A DNA stretch of 64,000 nucleotides from Planctomyces sp. SH-PL14 (GTDB lineage: Bacteria > Planctomycetota > Planctomycetia > Planctomycetales > Planctomycetaceae), in contig NZ_CP011270.1 in the NCBI RefSeq assembly GCF_001610835.1, forward strand, positions 2,560,001-2,624,000, read 5' to 3'. Shown in pieces: positions 32,045 to 41,690 of the stretch (position 1 is the first letter of the stretch; every line of letters starts with the position of its first letter). The notes beneath the pieces are model-generated. The model was not told where the DNA came from. It saw nothing but the letters and a program-made list of their open reading frames with translations, and searched no databases. The translations under genes and the position numbers were made by a program.

Positions 32045-35000
32045 TTACGGCATGATCGCCTTGAGGTCGAAGCGGACCCCCTTGTGAAAGCCGACCCCCG
32101 CCGGAGCCCCGAACGAACCCGTGAGATCCGCGGTCTTCGTCACGCGGTCCGTCGTTTGAATCAGCCCCACGCTCCCTTCGCGCGTCGTAAACAGGAACGC
32201 GCCGTCCGCATTCGGTACGAGACGTTTCGCACTCTCGTCGTAGTGCATCAGCAGCTCCTCGACAGGACGCCCCTTCGGCAGAGCACCGGCCGCGACGGAC
32301 CGTTCCAGGTTCCGGGCGTCGCGCGACGTGATCTCCTGCACCGTCATCCCCAGCCCCCGCAGCACGAACGTCTCCGTCCCATCCGCGGCGCGGTGCGTGA
32401 CGCACATCAGGTCGATCCCGTTCTCCGCCGCCCAGTCCGCCAACTGACGGGAATCCAGGGCCGCCTCCGCCGCGGGAAACTCCGCCGGCCATCTCCGGTG
32501 GTAGCCGGTGTCGAGATCATAGAAGTGCCACGCATAGTTCCCCGTCTCGATCGCCGGGGACGCGACATACCCGCTCCCTTCGCCGACGACGCGGGCCGTC
32601 TTTCCGAGCGCAGCCGGATCGAGCGGCGGAGGGAGAACCGTATCCTCCATCTCCACGCGGCACGACCGGTAGGCCTCGTCCTCCGTGAAGGTCCGCCAGT
32701 TCGCTTCCCACCACGTCTGCCAGCGGGTCGCCTGCCGCTGGAACAGCCGCCGCTGCAGCGCCTGCCGCCGCGGGTCTTCGCTGCGGTGGATGCCGGAGAC
32801 CTCGAGATCGTCGAAGTCCTGCTTCGTGAGCGCGTGGAGCGTGCCGAACACCTCCCGTACCGGCCTGCCGAAATTGAAGTGGTGTCCCCGGCTCCCCTTA
32901 TCCAGGTCGTGCTTCTGCATGAACTCGGTGAGCTCGTTGTCGGCGACGAGGAGACCGTAGTCGCTGCTGGGGGGGAGGAGTGTCCGAGGGATGGCCCGGA
33001 TCAGCGCGGGGACTGCCCGAGGATCGCCAATGGCCCGCAGGGCGAATGCCAGCCGCCGTATCGCACGGTCCTCCTGGGGCTGATCCAGTTCGTCACAGAT
33101 CCAGGGCACCGCCTTCGGGCCGATCGCCACCAGCTCACGCATCAGGAGGCACCACAGCTCGCACTCGTCGACCGTGTGCCGCAGCTTGCGGAACTCCACG
33201 AAGATCCGCGCCGCACGCTCGGCCGGCGTTTTGGGAAGCGCGTCGACGATCTTCTGCGCCTCCTTGAGCTTTTCCTCCTCGGGGACCGGCGGCGTGACGA
33301 GCATGTCGTACGAGGTTGTCTCCCCCGCCTTCACGACGATTGCCGGCTGTTTCTGGGTGTCCCAGGCCATCCGGTCACCGCGGGTGTTGACCAGATAAGG
33401 GAAGTTCTCACCGGGCGCGGCGCGGAGGGTGAAACGGCCCGCCTCGTCGACGAGCGCCAGCCGCGCCGGGTGGATCGCCCGTCCATCCGGCTGGGACGGC
33501 CCCATCAGCCCCAGAGCAATCGCGTCGCCGCGGTCAGTCTTTGTGACCGGTGCCCCGGTCGCCGTGTTGAGGACCCGTCCGGAGATGAAGCCCCCCTCGA
33601 TGAGCGTCAGCGGCACTTCGATCGTCTGCCCCGCCTGGCACTCGCGTTCGGTGAGTGCGATCGATACTCGATCCTTCGCCTGGGTGTAGATGTTGTATCG
33701 CCCCTCCGCAACCGGCAGACGGTAGCGGCCCGCGTTGTCCGTTGATGCGGTCTCGAGTCCCCAGGCATCGAGCCGCCGCATCGTCACCAGCGCCCCCGCC
33801 GCGGGCTTGCCGGTCACCTCGTCGATCACGGTTCCTGTGGCGAGGCAGGCGGTCGGCAGCGTGACGACGAGTTCCGCCGGTAGCCCCTTCACTGTGACGG
33901 TCGTCGGAGGATGGTCGGGGTGGAGCACGAGCAGCGACTGAGACCAGGGTGAGCCGTCCTGAGCCTTGTAGACGGGGATGTCGTCAAAGTGGAATCGCCC
34001 CGCGAGCTCCCCTTTGTCAAATGTGGTCCGGATGGGCAATCCGGGGATGGGCCGTCCATCCAGGGAGTAGGGTATGACCTGCGCACCGGCGATCGGCCGC
34101 CCTTCGGCATCGACCACTTTCCCGCCAATCGTCGACTTCTCGCGCGCCATCCAGACCTCGACGAGCTCCTCGTTTCGCAGGATGTGGCGGAAGCTCCGCC
34201 CGATCGGCCGGTCGTCCGAGAAGCCCATCACGACATAGTCGAGATAGTCGAAGTGATCCTCCCGACGGCGGGGGGCCAAGCCCGTGAACTTATACCGCCC
34301 CTGAGCGTCTGTGACCGTACTGGCGACCTCCTCGATCGGCGAACCGCGCCCGCTCGCGCGATAGAGCCTCATCGTGATCCCCGCGAGCGAAGTTCTGTCG
34401 ACTTGATCGACACAGCGGCCTGCTTCCGTGTGCGTTCCGGCTTCGGTCAGTGTGTTGCTTTTTGCCGGCGCGTCGGGCTCAGCGGGAGTCGACGAGGCGT
34501 CGGCCGATGAGGCCGCCGGTTTGGGCTGTTGGGCGCGGGCTGCCGGCATGGCGTCGGTCAGTCCCAGCAGGGCGATACCGAGGAGCAGCCCGGCCGCGAT
34601 CGGTCCGCCGACCGGCGTCACCGACGGGGACCGGACCAGCCGCACGACGCGGGCTTTGAGCCTGGCATTCGAAGAGAACAGACCGATCAGGCCCGGCGCG
34701 AGGACCGAGGGGGTCAGGCTCGCCGCCAGCTCGACGATCGTGGCTGCATAGGCCGATCGATCGGTTTCCTCGAGCGCCGTGAACGCCAGTTCGTCGCAGG
34801 CCGCCTCCCGCTCGGACTGCATCTCCCGGACCACCCACCACGCCGCCGGGTTGAACCAGTGCACGGTCCGGGCGGCGAGGAGCAGCCAGTTCGTCCACAG
34901 GTCGCCGCGGACGAGGTGCGCCAGCTCATGCGCCAGGACATGCCGAAGCCGCGCGTTCGAGGCTTCGGTGATGAGCGACTCGGGAAGAACGATTCTCGGG

Positions 35001-35692
35001 TTCCACGTGCCGACGATGTAGGGGCTGATCTCGACGGGAGTGACCAGCAGTGGAGGAAGACGGCGAACCCCGAGCCGTCTTCCGCACGCTTCCAGAAGAC
35101 CCAGAAGCCGCGCGTCCGTGACGGGCCGGCAAGCCGAAAGCCGCCGTCGCAGCAGGACCGCCGCCGCGAGGAGTTTTCCGGAGAGGACCACGCAGCCTGC
35201 CAGCCAGACGAGCGACAGAACTCTTGTGAGGGAGAGGGGGGTGGTCCAACTCATGGGGGACCACATCGAGATCCCCGAGCGGCCGACGTAAGGAGTGGAG
35301 GTCGCACTCTGACTCACCACAGGAGCGTCTGCCCGCAGCGTCGTGGGGATGTCAACGTCCCCTGCGGGCAATTCTGTCGGCCGCAGGGGACGTTCGGTCG
35401 AGACAGGAGAGCCGGGCGGGAGCAGAATCGATGGAGCCCTGTTCGTCTGGAGCTCGAGATGGGAACCCGTCGCCGCCGTCGTCCCGACGAGGTTGAACGG
35501 GCTCCAGGGACTCCCCGGTGTCACCACGCAGACCAGCCGCAGGAGAACGACTCCCCACAGCAGAAACCGCCATCGCGGCGCCAGCCGGTCGCCTGCTCCC
35601 CAGAGCAGCAGTCCCACGAGGAGCGCCAGTGCCGCCCCCTGCCAGGAGGCCCGTCCGATCGCCGGTCCCAACGTTTCGAAGAGCACGGTCAT
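32045..35692 (-). CDS. BlaR1-like M56 metallopeptidase sensor with large regulatory-like C-terminus
   Basis: 1215 residues. Four hydrophobic segments lie in the first 350 residues; HELAH at 255-259 is the zinc site and the downstream EREAACD at 294-300 supplies the third ligand. In BlaR1/MecR1 this domain cleaves the BlaI repressor after sensing. The sensor part is unlike penicillin-binding domains: it has several carboxypeptidase-regulatory-like beta units (GRYKFTGLAP, GRYRLPVAEG, GRFTLRAAPG), a HEAT-like helical region (AIGPKAVPWICDELDQP) and a C-terminal unknown domain. The start overlaps the BlaI stop (ATGA), so the two proteins are co-translated. Confidence 0.8.
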   Translation of the reverse strand: MTVLFETLGPAIGRASWQGAALALLVGLLLWGAGDRLAPRWRFLLWGVVLLRLVCVVTPGSPWSPFNLVGTTAATGSHLELQTNRAPSILLPPGSPVSTERPLRPTELPAGDVDIPTTLRADAPVVSQSATSTPYVGRSGISMWSPMSWTTPLSLTRVLSLVWLAGCVVLSGKLLAAAVLLRRRLSACRPVTDARLLGLLEACGRRLGVRRLPPLLVTPVEISPYIVGTWNPRIVLPESLITEASNARLRHVLAHELAHLVRGDLWTNWLLLAARTVHWFNPAAWWVVREMQSEREAACDELAFTALEETDRSAYAATIVELAASLTPSVLAPGLIGLFSSNARLKARVVRLVRSPSVTPVGGPIAAGLLLGIALLGLTDAMPAARAQQPKPAASSADASSTPAEPDAPAKSNTLTEAGTHTEAGRCVDQVDRTSLAGITMRLYRASGRGSPIEEVASTVTDAQGRYKFTGLAPRRREDHFDYLDYVVMGFSDDRPIGRSFRHILRNEELVEVWMAREKSTIGGKVVDAEGRPIAGAQVIPYSLDGRPIPGLPIRTTFDKGELAGRFHFDDIPVYKAQDGSPWSQSLLVLHPDHPPTTVTVKGLPAELVVTLPTACLATGTVIDEVTGKPAAGALVTMRRLDAWGLETASTDNAGRYRLPVAEGRYNIYTQAKDRVSIALTERECQAGQTIEVPLTLIEGGFISGRVLNTATGAPVTKTDRGDAIALGLMGPSQPDGRAIHPARLALVDEAGRFTLRAAPGENFPYLVNTRGDRMAWDTQKQPAIVVKAGETTSYDMLVTPPVPEEEKLKEAQKIVDALPKTPAERAARIFVEFRKLRHTVDECELWCLLMRELVAIGPKAVPWICDELDQPQEDRAIRRLAFALRAIGDPRAVPALIRAIPRTLLPPSSDYGLLVADNELTEFMQKHDLDKGSRGHHFNFGRPVREVFGTLHALTKQDFDDLEVSGIHRSEDPRRQALQRRLFQRQATRWQTWWEANWRTFTEDEAYRSCRVEMEDTVLPPPLDPAALGKTARVVGEGSGYVASPAIETGNYAWHFYDLDTGYHRRWPAEFPAAEAALDSRQLADWAAENGIDLMCVTHRAADGTETFVLRGLGMTVQEITSRDARNLERSVAAGALPKGRPVEELLMHYDESAKRLVPNADGAFLFTTREGSVGLIQTTDRVTKTADLTGSFGAPAGVGFHKGVRFDLKAIMP

Positions 35693-36081
35693 GGCCGTTT
35701 CCCCCGGGGAGTCCTTTTCTGCGCGAGCAGCTGACGGAGCTGTTCGACCTGGTCGCGGTCGAGCGACGCATCTTCGACGAAGTGGGCCAGGAGCGCCGCG
35801 ACGTCGCCGCCGAACGCCTTCTCCAGGAACGAACGTCCTTCGCGGCGGACGCAGTCCGCGCGGGAGACCGCGGCCCGGTAGATGTATCGGGCCCCGTCGA
35901 CGTCGTAAGCCAGAGCCCCCTTTTCGACGAGCCGCGCCAGGAGCGTGCGGATCGTGCTGTGGTTCCAGTCGTGCGTCTCACGGAGCGACTTGATGACGTC
36001 CCCCGCCGCGCACGGGCCGTCGGCCCAGACGCGCTCCATGACGTCCCACTCCGCATCCGAGATCTGCAGGCCGCGGGACAT
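35689..36081 (-). CDS. BlaI/MecI/CopY-family repressor
   Basis: 130 residues. The winged helix reads LQISDAEWDVMERVWADGPC, then GDVIKSLRETHDWNHSTIRT and LLARLVEKGALAYDVDG, which is the family signature. The C-terminal helices (DVAALLAHFVED, LRQLLAQ) form the dimer. Partner of the M56 protease encoded next, which probably cleaves it. The palindromic operator 28 bp upstream supports autoregulation. Confidence 0.92.
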   Translation of the reverse strand: MSRGLQISDAEWDVMERVWADGPCAAGDVIKSLRETHDWNHSTIRTLLARLVEKGALAYDVDGARYIYRAAVSRADCVRREGRSFLEKAFGGDVAALLAHFVEDASLDRDQVEQLRQLLAQKRTPRGKRP

Positions 36082-36109
36082 CGCGAGGTTTCCTGGTCAG
36101 AATGGAGAT

Positions 36110-36147
36110 GGCCACAACTGTAGCGACAGTTGACTACAGATGTGGCC
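36110..36147. promoter_or_regulatory. BlaI-type operator (long inverted repeat)
   Basis: GGCCACAACTGTAG (36110-36123) and CTACAGATGTGGCC (36134-36147) are inverted copies with 13 of 14 matches. Each half contains ACA...TGT elements like those bound by BlaI/MecI. Confidence 0.75.
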
Positions 36148-36255
36148 AATCGTCAAGGGCGTTTCGGAAACTTGGCTGCGGGCGCTGGAACGCTGTTGTC
36201 GAACTCCGTCTTTGAAGAACGTGTAAACATGGGCCTTATGCTTTAGTGATGTTGT

Positions 36256-36270
36256 TGCACACGGTGTGCA
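36256..36270. promoter_or_regulatory. Perfect 15-bp palindrome ahead of the DUF58 gene
   Basis: TGCACACGGTGTGCA is a perfect seven-base inverted repeat around a G, 58 bp upstream of the chosen start. Binding protein unknown. Confidence 0.35.
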
Positions 36271-36328
36271 CGTGGTGTATCGTGGCAAAAGCGGAACACG
36301 TCGTTCCGATTCGCCGGAGACGGAAGCG

Positions 36329-37606
36329 ATGGCTTCGCTCGGACGCCTGCTCAGCCGGGTCCACCACGCCCTGCACACGGACTTCTGTCCCGATGCGAAC
36401 CGGTGGGTCCATTGGATGAAGCATCCGCTCGCCTGCCTCGGCGTCGCGGCGGTCATCGCTCTGGCCTGCGGTCTCCTGGTGAATTCCAGGGCCTTCGCGG
36501 TCTTCGGACTCCTGGCCACGGTTGGCCTCCTCGGAGCGATCTGGCCCCGGATCGCGGTGGCGGGACTTCGCTGCGAAGTCGAATTCGGGCGGAACCGGGC
36601 CCGTCCAGGGGAAGTCGTGCCGGTCCTCCTCCGGATCGAGAACCGTCGCCCCTGGCCGGTGTGGGGATTGTCGCTCCGGCGGGGATTCGTCGACGGCACG
36701 GCGGCGACGCAGGGGATCGCGCTCGCCCGGGTCGGCGGCTGGTCCCGGGCGGAGTACCAGTGGGACTTCCGGCCGGAGCGGCGCGGGACATTCCCGTTCG
36801 AGGCTCCCCAGGTCGACACCGGGTTTCCGTTTGGCCTGCTGCACTGCTTCGCGCCGGTGAACGTTCGAGGAGAGTTGCTCGTGTGGCCCGCCAGCGTCCG
36901 GCTCGACGGCATGCCCGACGCCGCCGAGATCCAGACCCGCGAAGAGCGGTTCGCCGACCGGCGGATCGGCGACGCCGGGGACATCCTGGGAACCCGGCCG
37001 TTCCGGGAAGGAGACGCGCTGCGGCGGGTCCACTGGCGGCAGACGGCGCGATACGGACGACTGATCGTAACCGAGCGGCAGGCCCCCGCGGCCTGCGCTA
37101 TGCGGCTGATCGTCGACGCCTCGGCTCCCTCTCACACAGGAAACACGGGCCGCGCCACTTTGGAATCCCTCCTGTCGACAGCGGCCAGCATCCTGGAGGG
37201 GCTGCATCGCCAGCACGCCCTGGTCGAGGTGGTCGTCGGAAGCGAGACGTTCCTCGTCGGGGCGGCGGCGAATGATCTCCGCCGTGCCCTCGACGCCCTC
37301 GCCCGCGTGCCGGTCTCCGGGATCGCGGATCACTTGCCGCACGGTGCGCCGTGCGCCCTCGACCGCCGCACGCGGCTCGTGACGAGCATGACGATCACGA
37401 CCGACTGCGCCTTCGCCCGGCATCTCGCCCATCGCCACGGCGGATCGCAGGAGCGGTACGTCCTGGTTCATGGGGGCGACTGCCGCCACCAGCACGGCCA
37501 CCCGGTCGCCGGGTGCGACTGCCATTCGTGGCTGGACCTTTCGGCCAACGAACCGCTTGACGAGGTGCTTCCGGGCCGATGGCGGAGGTCGTGCCATGTC
37601 GCCTGA
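36329..37606 (+). CDS. DUF58-domain protein
   Basis: 425 residues from ATG 36329 (an upstream GTG at 36266 lies in a palindrome and lacks an SD). Two hydrophobic segments at residues 30-70, then a beta-domain, then the DUF58 signature: GDILGTRPFREGDALRRVHW with following RQTARYGRLIV. These proteins are membrane-anchored, have a vWA-like fold and work with MoxR-type ATPases and transglutaminases. The C-terminal 100 residues are His/Cys-rich (HGGDCRHQHGHP, CDCHSW), which is unusual and may bind metal. The stop overlaps the next gene by 11 bp. Confidence 0.8.
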   Translation: MASLGRLLSRVHHALHTDFCPDANRWVHWMKHPLACLGVAAVIALACGLLVNSRAFAVFGLLATVGLLGAIWPRIAVAGLRCEVEFGRNRARPGEVVPVLLRIENRRPWPVWGLSLRRGFVDGTAATQGIALARVGGWSRAEYQWDFRPERRGTFPFEAPQVDTGFPFGLLHCFAPVNVRGELLVWPASVRLDGMPDAAEIQTREERFADRRIGDAGDILGTRPFREGDALRRVHWRQTARYGRLIVTERQAPAACAMRLIVDASAPSHTGNTGRATLESLLSTAASILEGLHRQHALVEVVVGSETFLVGAAANDLRRALDALARVPVSGIADHLPHGAPCALDRRTRLVTSMTITTDCAFARHLAHRHGGSQERYVLVHGGDCRHQHGHPVAGCDCHSWLDLSANEPLDEVLPGRWRRSCHVA

Positions 37607-40058
37607 TTCACCTCGTCTGCCTGTCGCCCCTCTCCCGGTCGTGGCGGTGCGGCACCCTTCCGTCCGCGTGACGAAGCCTTCCAGGTCCGAAGACGACGAC
37701 CGGGCCTCGCTTCCGCTGCAGGTCCTCGTCGCGCTGCTGGCAGCGGTTGCGATCACGACCTTCGCCATCGTCGAAGCGGATGGATTATTTCAGGGGCGAC
37801 ACGCCGCGATCCTGGCGGGGCAGGGGATCGCGATCGCCTTGGGGGGCTGGGCGTTGCGGCGGCGGTCCCGCCGCTGGGCTGTGCCGCCGATGGCCTCTCC
37901 GCTGCTGGTGCTCCTCGGTCTGCTGCCGCTCGCCTGGGAGCCGATCCGCCGCCAGTTCCTGGGAGGCGGACTTCCGTTCGAGCTCCTGACGATGCGCGTT
38001 CTCCGGAACGTCATCCTGGGTTTGGCGCTGCTCAGTCCGTGGCGGCGGTTCCATTCGCTGACGATCTCGCTGTCGCTCTTTCTCGTCCTGTTCAGCGCGC
38101 TCCACGGCTCGGATATTGCGCTCCGCTTTCTCGTGGGGCTCTTCGCCCTCGGCGCGGTCGCCTGGCTCGTGGCGTCCCACTGGACCGACGTCGAGCAGCG
38201 GCTGCGAACACAGCAGACGCGGACACGGCCGCGGTGGGGAGTCGTGGCGGCGGTCGGTTTCGCGGTGCTGGGGATCCTGCTGCTCTCCGGTGGGTCATCT
38301 CCGGTCCGGTCTTCGTTGGCGGGATTCCTCTCCAGTTCGGGCGGGACCGGCCGGCACGATCGTTTCAGCCGTGATGGCGTCGGGGATGGAGATCAACTCG
38401 TCGCCGGGAGCGAGCGGATCCAGAGCTTTGCCCCGATCGACGACGCCCCGTTCGTCTCCGATCACGAGCCGAGCCTGTACGACGTCTTCGACGACACCTA
38501 CGAGGAAGAGGTCAAACGGCCCCGCGAACAGGACCGGGCAGTCGGTCTCCCGCCGGAACTGGCCGCCAAACTGAAGTCACATCTCCAGTCGCGGGTCGAG
38601 AAGGCGAACCGCGAGTTCTCGACGCAGCGTCGCCCGGCCTCAACGGAGCAGGCCGCCGCGACCGCCCGCAGCATTGCCAGCGACGCCCTGTTTCACGTCG
38701 CCGGACGGGTTCCGCTTCACCTGCGGCTCCAGCCCTACGACCTGTTCGACGGTGTCACGTGGTATCCGCAGGAGGAGGCCAGAACCAGTCCGCCGCTGCA
38801 GATCACGACGCTCTCCGGCGAGCCCTGGCTCGCCCTCGCCGATCGCTCGGAGGTTCGAACTTACCTTGGTCCCGCCGAGAGCCATGCGATCAAGGTGGTC
38901 CGCCTCGATGCGAACGTCATCCCGGCCCCGCTCCACACGCACGGCATCCACATCGGCCAGGTCGACCGGGCCGACATGTACTGCCCGGGACCGGACGGAC
39001 TGATCCGTCTCGACCGCAAGAAGCTTCCATCGCTCGTCCCGATCCATCTCGCGTCGCGGACCGTGGCGGCCGACCGGATCGGCAGCGAGCTCTCCTGCTA
39101 TTCGGTGGTCGGCCCCGTCTTTCGCAATATCCCCGCCGCGGCGGAGCCCGAGGCGATCGCGGCACTGGCCGAGGCCTGGACCAAGGGGATCCCGCGGGGC
39201 TGGTCGCAGGTCGCACGGATCCAGGACCGATTGAAGACGGAGTACCGGCTCGATCCCGCGGCGCGGCCCTCCGAAGACGCCCTCAGCCCCGTCCACGACT
39301 TCCTGTTCCACAGCCGTTGCGGGCCGGACTATCAGTTCGCGACCGCCGCCGCGTTGCTCCTTCGCTCGCTCGGCTACTCAACGCGTCTCGTCAGCGGTTT
39401 CTACGCCAATCCGGCCCACTACGACGCCGATGCCCGCCACACCCCCGTGCTGGCGGAGGACGCCCATGTCTGGGCGGAGGTCAACGTCGCCGGCGGCGAC
39501 TGGCTGACCGTGGAGGCCGCCCCCGGCTATGAAGTTCTCGCCCCGCCGCCGTCGCTCTGGCAACAGGCCCAGGCGGCCGCGAGCCGTGTCGCGGGAGTGG
39601 CCGTTCGCAACGCGGTTCCTCTGGCGGCCGTTGCGCTGCTGCTCGTTGGAGCCTTCTGGAACCGACAGGGACTCGCGGACCGGCTCGATACGCTCCGGTG
39701 GCGACTCGCGCCCCGACGTGACGCAGCAGCACACCTGCTGGCGACGCTTCATTTGATCGAGCGCCGCGGCGCTCGGACTGGTTTTGCCCGTCCGACCGGT
39801 GCGACCGCGAGCCGATGGCTGATCGAAAATCTGTCGCGACGGGCTCCGGAGATCTCGGCCGAGCTGCGGCTCCTCCAGCGGGGAATCGACGAAGCGGTCT
39901 ATTGCCGCGGGGGGCTCGGTCCGGTTTCGGACGAGCTCCGGGAAGCGAGCGGACGGGTCGCCCGCACTCTTTCCCAGAGCTGGTTTCGCGGGCAGTCCGG
40001 TCCGCGTCCCCGACCAACGAGCCCGACCGGCCCCCATCGAACCACGGAAGTCTTGTGA
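37596..40058 (+). CDS. Transglutaminase-like membrane protein (TgpA/DUF3488 family)
   Basis: 820 residues from ATG 37596, with GGAGG eight bases upstream. About six hydrophobic segments in residues 40-240, then a soluble part with the transglutaminase core: Cys in RCGPDYQFATAAALLLRSLG, His in AEDAHVWAEVNV, and an acidic residue in WLTVEAAPGYE. One more hydrophobic segment (AVRNAVPLAAVALLLVGAFW) and a DUF4129-like C-terminal helix bundle follow. TgpA-type proteins are periplasmic proteases or crosslinking enzymes, often essential. Between DUF58 and MoxR genes, the usual partners. Confidence 0.85.
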   Translation: MSPDSPRLPVAPLPVVAVRHPSVRVTKPSRSEDDDRASLPLQVLVALLAAVAITTFAIVEADGLFQGRHAAILAGQGIAIALGGWALRRRSRRWAVPPMASPLLVLLGLLPLAWEPIRRQFLGGGLPFELLTMRVLRNVILGLALLSPWRRFHSLTISLSLFLVLFSALHGSDIALRFLVGLFALGAVAWLVASHWTDVEQRLRTQQTRTRPRWGVVAAVGFAVLGILLLSGGSSPVRSSLAGFLSSSGGTGRHDRFSRDGVGDGDQLVAGSERIQSFAPIDDAPFVSDHEPSLYDVFDDTYEEEVKRPREQDRAVGLPPELAAKLKSHLQSRVEKANREFSTQRRPASTEQAAATARSIASDALFHVAGRVPLHLRLQPYDLFDGVTWYPQEEARTSPPLQITTLSGEPWLALADRSEVRTYLGPAESHAIKVVRLDANVIPAPLHTHGIHIGQVDRADMYCPGPDGLIRLDRKKLPSLVPIHLASRTVAADRIGSELSCYSVVGPVFRNIPAAAEPEAIAALAEAWTKGIPRGWSQVARIQDRLKTEYRLDPAARPSEDALSPVHDFLFHSRCGPDYQFATAAALLLRSLGYSTRLVSGFYANPAHYDADARHTPVLAEDAHVWAEVNVAGGDWLTVEAAPGYEVLAPPPSLWQQAQAAASRVAGVAVRNAVPLAAVALLLVGAFWNRQGLADRLDTLRWRLAPRRDAAAHLLATLHLIERRGARTGFARPTGATASRWLIENLSRRAPEISAELRLLQRGIDEAVYCRGGLGPVSDELREASGRVARTLSQSWFRGQSGPRPRPTSPTGPHRTTEVL

Positions 40059-40071
40059 GAGGTTTTAGACG

Positions 40072-41073
40072 GTGACAGCCACACAACTCCCCCGCCGCCC
40101 CGACACGCGGGACCGTCCCGCCGCGACCTCCTTGGCGCAGGAGTCCGTCCGCGCCCTGCGAGCGCGGCTGAACCGGATTCTCCGCGGCAAGAGCGACGTC
40201 ATCGAACAGGTTCTGGCCTGTCTCCTGGCACGCGGGCACGTCCTGCTCGAAGACAAGCCGGGCCTCGGCAAGACGACGCTCGCCAAAGGGCTCGCGGCGG
40301 CGATCGGCGGCCGGTTTGCGCGGATCCAGTGCACGCCGGACCTTCTGCCGGGGGACGTGACCGGATTCAGTCTCTTCAACCAGCAGTCGCAGCAGTTCGA
40401 GTTCCGTCCGGGGCCGGTCTTCTCCGACGTCCTGCTGACCGACGAAATCAACCGCGCCACGCCGCGGACGCAGAGTGCCCTCCTTGAGGCGATGGCCGAA
40501 CGGCAGGTGACGATCGACACCGTCCGGCATCGGCTCTCGGCGGAGTTCTTCGTCATCGCCACGCAGAACCCGATCGATCAGCACGGAACCTATCCGCTTC
40601 CAGAGGCGCAGCTCGACCGCTTCGCCATGAAGCTCAGCATCGGTTACCCCGATCCGCAGGACGAGCTCGGGATGCTGCAGCAGGCCCTTGTCGCCGGGGC
40701 GGACGAGACCGACGACGAAGACCCGCTCTTCGGCGAGAACGTGCTTCGCGGGCTCCATCGCGAAGTGGCCGGTCTCTATGTCGATCCGCGGGTCCAGGAG
40801 TACCTGCTCGCGATCGGCCAGGCCTCGCGGCGGCATCCGCAGGTGACGCTCGGGGTCAGTCCGCGGGGGCTGCTCGTCTGGCAACGGGTCGCCCAGGCCC
40901 GCGCGTTCCTGAACGACCGCTCCTTTGTCACGCCGGACGATCTCCAGGAGACCGCGCTGCCGGTCCTGGGAGTCCGCCTCGGAGTCGAGCACAGCCATCC
41001 CGAGACGACGATTCGCGAGATCCTCGACTCGATCCCAGTCCCCGATGCTCAGACTCCGCGAGGGCGGACATGA
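40072..41073 (+). CDS. MoxR-family AAA ATPase
   Basis: 333 residues, GTG start. Walker A is EDKPGLGKTTLAKGLA, Walker B VLLTDEINRATPRTQSALLE, sensor 1 FFVIATQNPIDQHGTYPLPE, and the C-terminal lid follows. MoxR proteins are chaperone-like ATPases acting on vWA/DUF58 partners; the partner is encoded two genes upstream. Its ATGA overlap with the next gene shows a single operon. Confidence 0.93.
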   Translation: MTATQLPRRPDTRDRPAATSLAQESVRALRARLNRILRGKSDVIEQVLACLLARGHVLLEDKPGLGKTTLAKGLAAAIGGRFARIQCTPDLLPGDVTGFSLFNQQSQQFEFRPGPVFSDVLLTDEINRATPRTQSALLEAMAERQVTIDTVRHRLSAEFFVIATQNPIDQHGTYPLPEAQLDRFAMKLSIGYPDPQDELGMLQQALVAGADETDDEDPLFGENVLRGLHREVAGLYVDPRVQEYLLAIGQASRRHPQVTLGVSPRGLLVWQRVAQARAFLNDRSFVTPDDLQETALPVLGVRLGVEHSHPETTIREILDSIPVPDAQTPRGRT

Positions 41074-41558
41074 CGACGAATACCAGATACGAACCGGAAC
41101 GCGCGAAGCGGCCGATCGTCCCGATCGTTCTGCTGTCGGCACTCTGTCTCGGTCTGCTTTCCGGCTGCTCATCGACTGCGGCGGAAGAGGATCACGCCGC
41201 GCATCACATCCCGGAGCACCGGCCCCCGGACCTGCCCTCGACGGCGGCCGAGATCCGGTCCCGCTGGTCCGCTGTCCGGACCGTTTCGCCTTCGGAACAG
41301 CCGACCCGGTGGACTGAGCTGGGGGACATCCTGCGGTGGCTTCCCGAGATCGCCGGAGAATCGAACCTCAACCGCCCGGAATGGGAGGAGGTCCAGCGGA
41401 TCTCGACGGAACTCGAAGCGATCCATGATCGGGAACGACCGGCCACCGCCGCGCGGCCCGAGGAAAACTCACGACGACAAACGCTTCTCGATCAACTCGA
41501 CCGCGTCGCCTCCCTGGCGACAGAAACGATCTACGGTCGGCGGACCTCATCGGAGTGA
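41070..41558 (+). CDS. Small lipoprotein of the DUF58/MoxR operon
   Basis: 162 residues; start overlaps the MoxR stop (ATGA). The N-terminus has a signal peptide with lipobox LLSGC around residue 33. The mature part is charged and helical with no known domain. Position suggests an envelope accessory to the transglutaminase/DUF58 system. Confidence 0.6.
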   Translation: MTTNTRYEPERAKRPIVPIVLLSALCLGLLSGCSSTAAEEDHAAHHIPEHRPPDLPSTAAEIRSRWSAVRTVSPSEQPTRWTELGDILRWLPEIAGESNLNRPEWEEVQRISTELEAIHDRERPATAARPEENSRRQTLLDQLDRVASLATETIYGRRTSSE

Positions 41559-41690
41559 GGCGGTAAGCCTCGCTCTCTGATCCGTGTTCCTCTGTGTCCA
41601 TCTGTGGCTCCTCCTCGTCCCAGCCCGGCGAACGCTGAGATTGCGGAACCAGGGTGTTCGCCACTCCCCTCGTCCCGAACGGAAACTCCC

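Noticed and set aside
36256-36328. GTG start at 36266 for the DUF58 protein
   Set aside because: It lies inside a perfect palindrome without SD, and the 21 extra residues are hydrophilic and unlike the family; ATG 36329 with GGAAG upstream is better.
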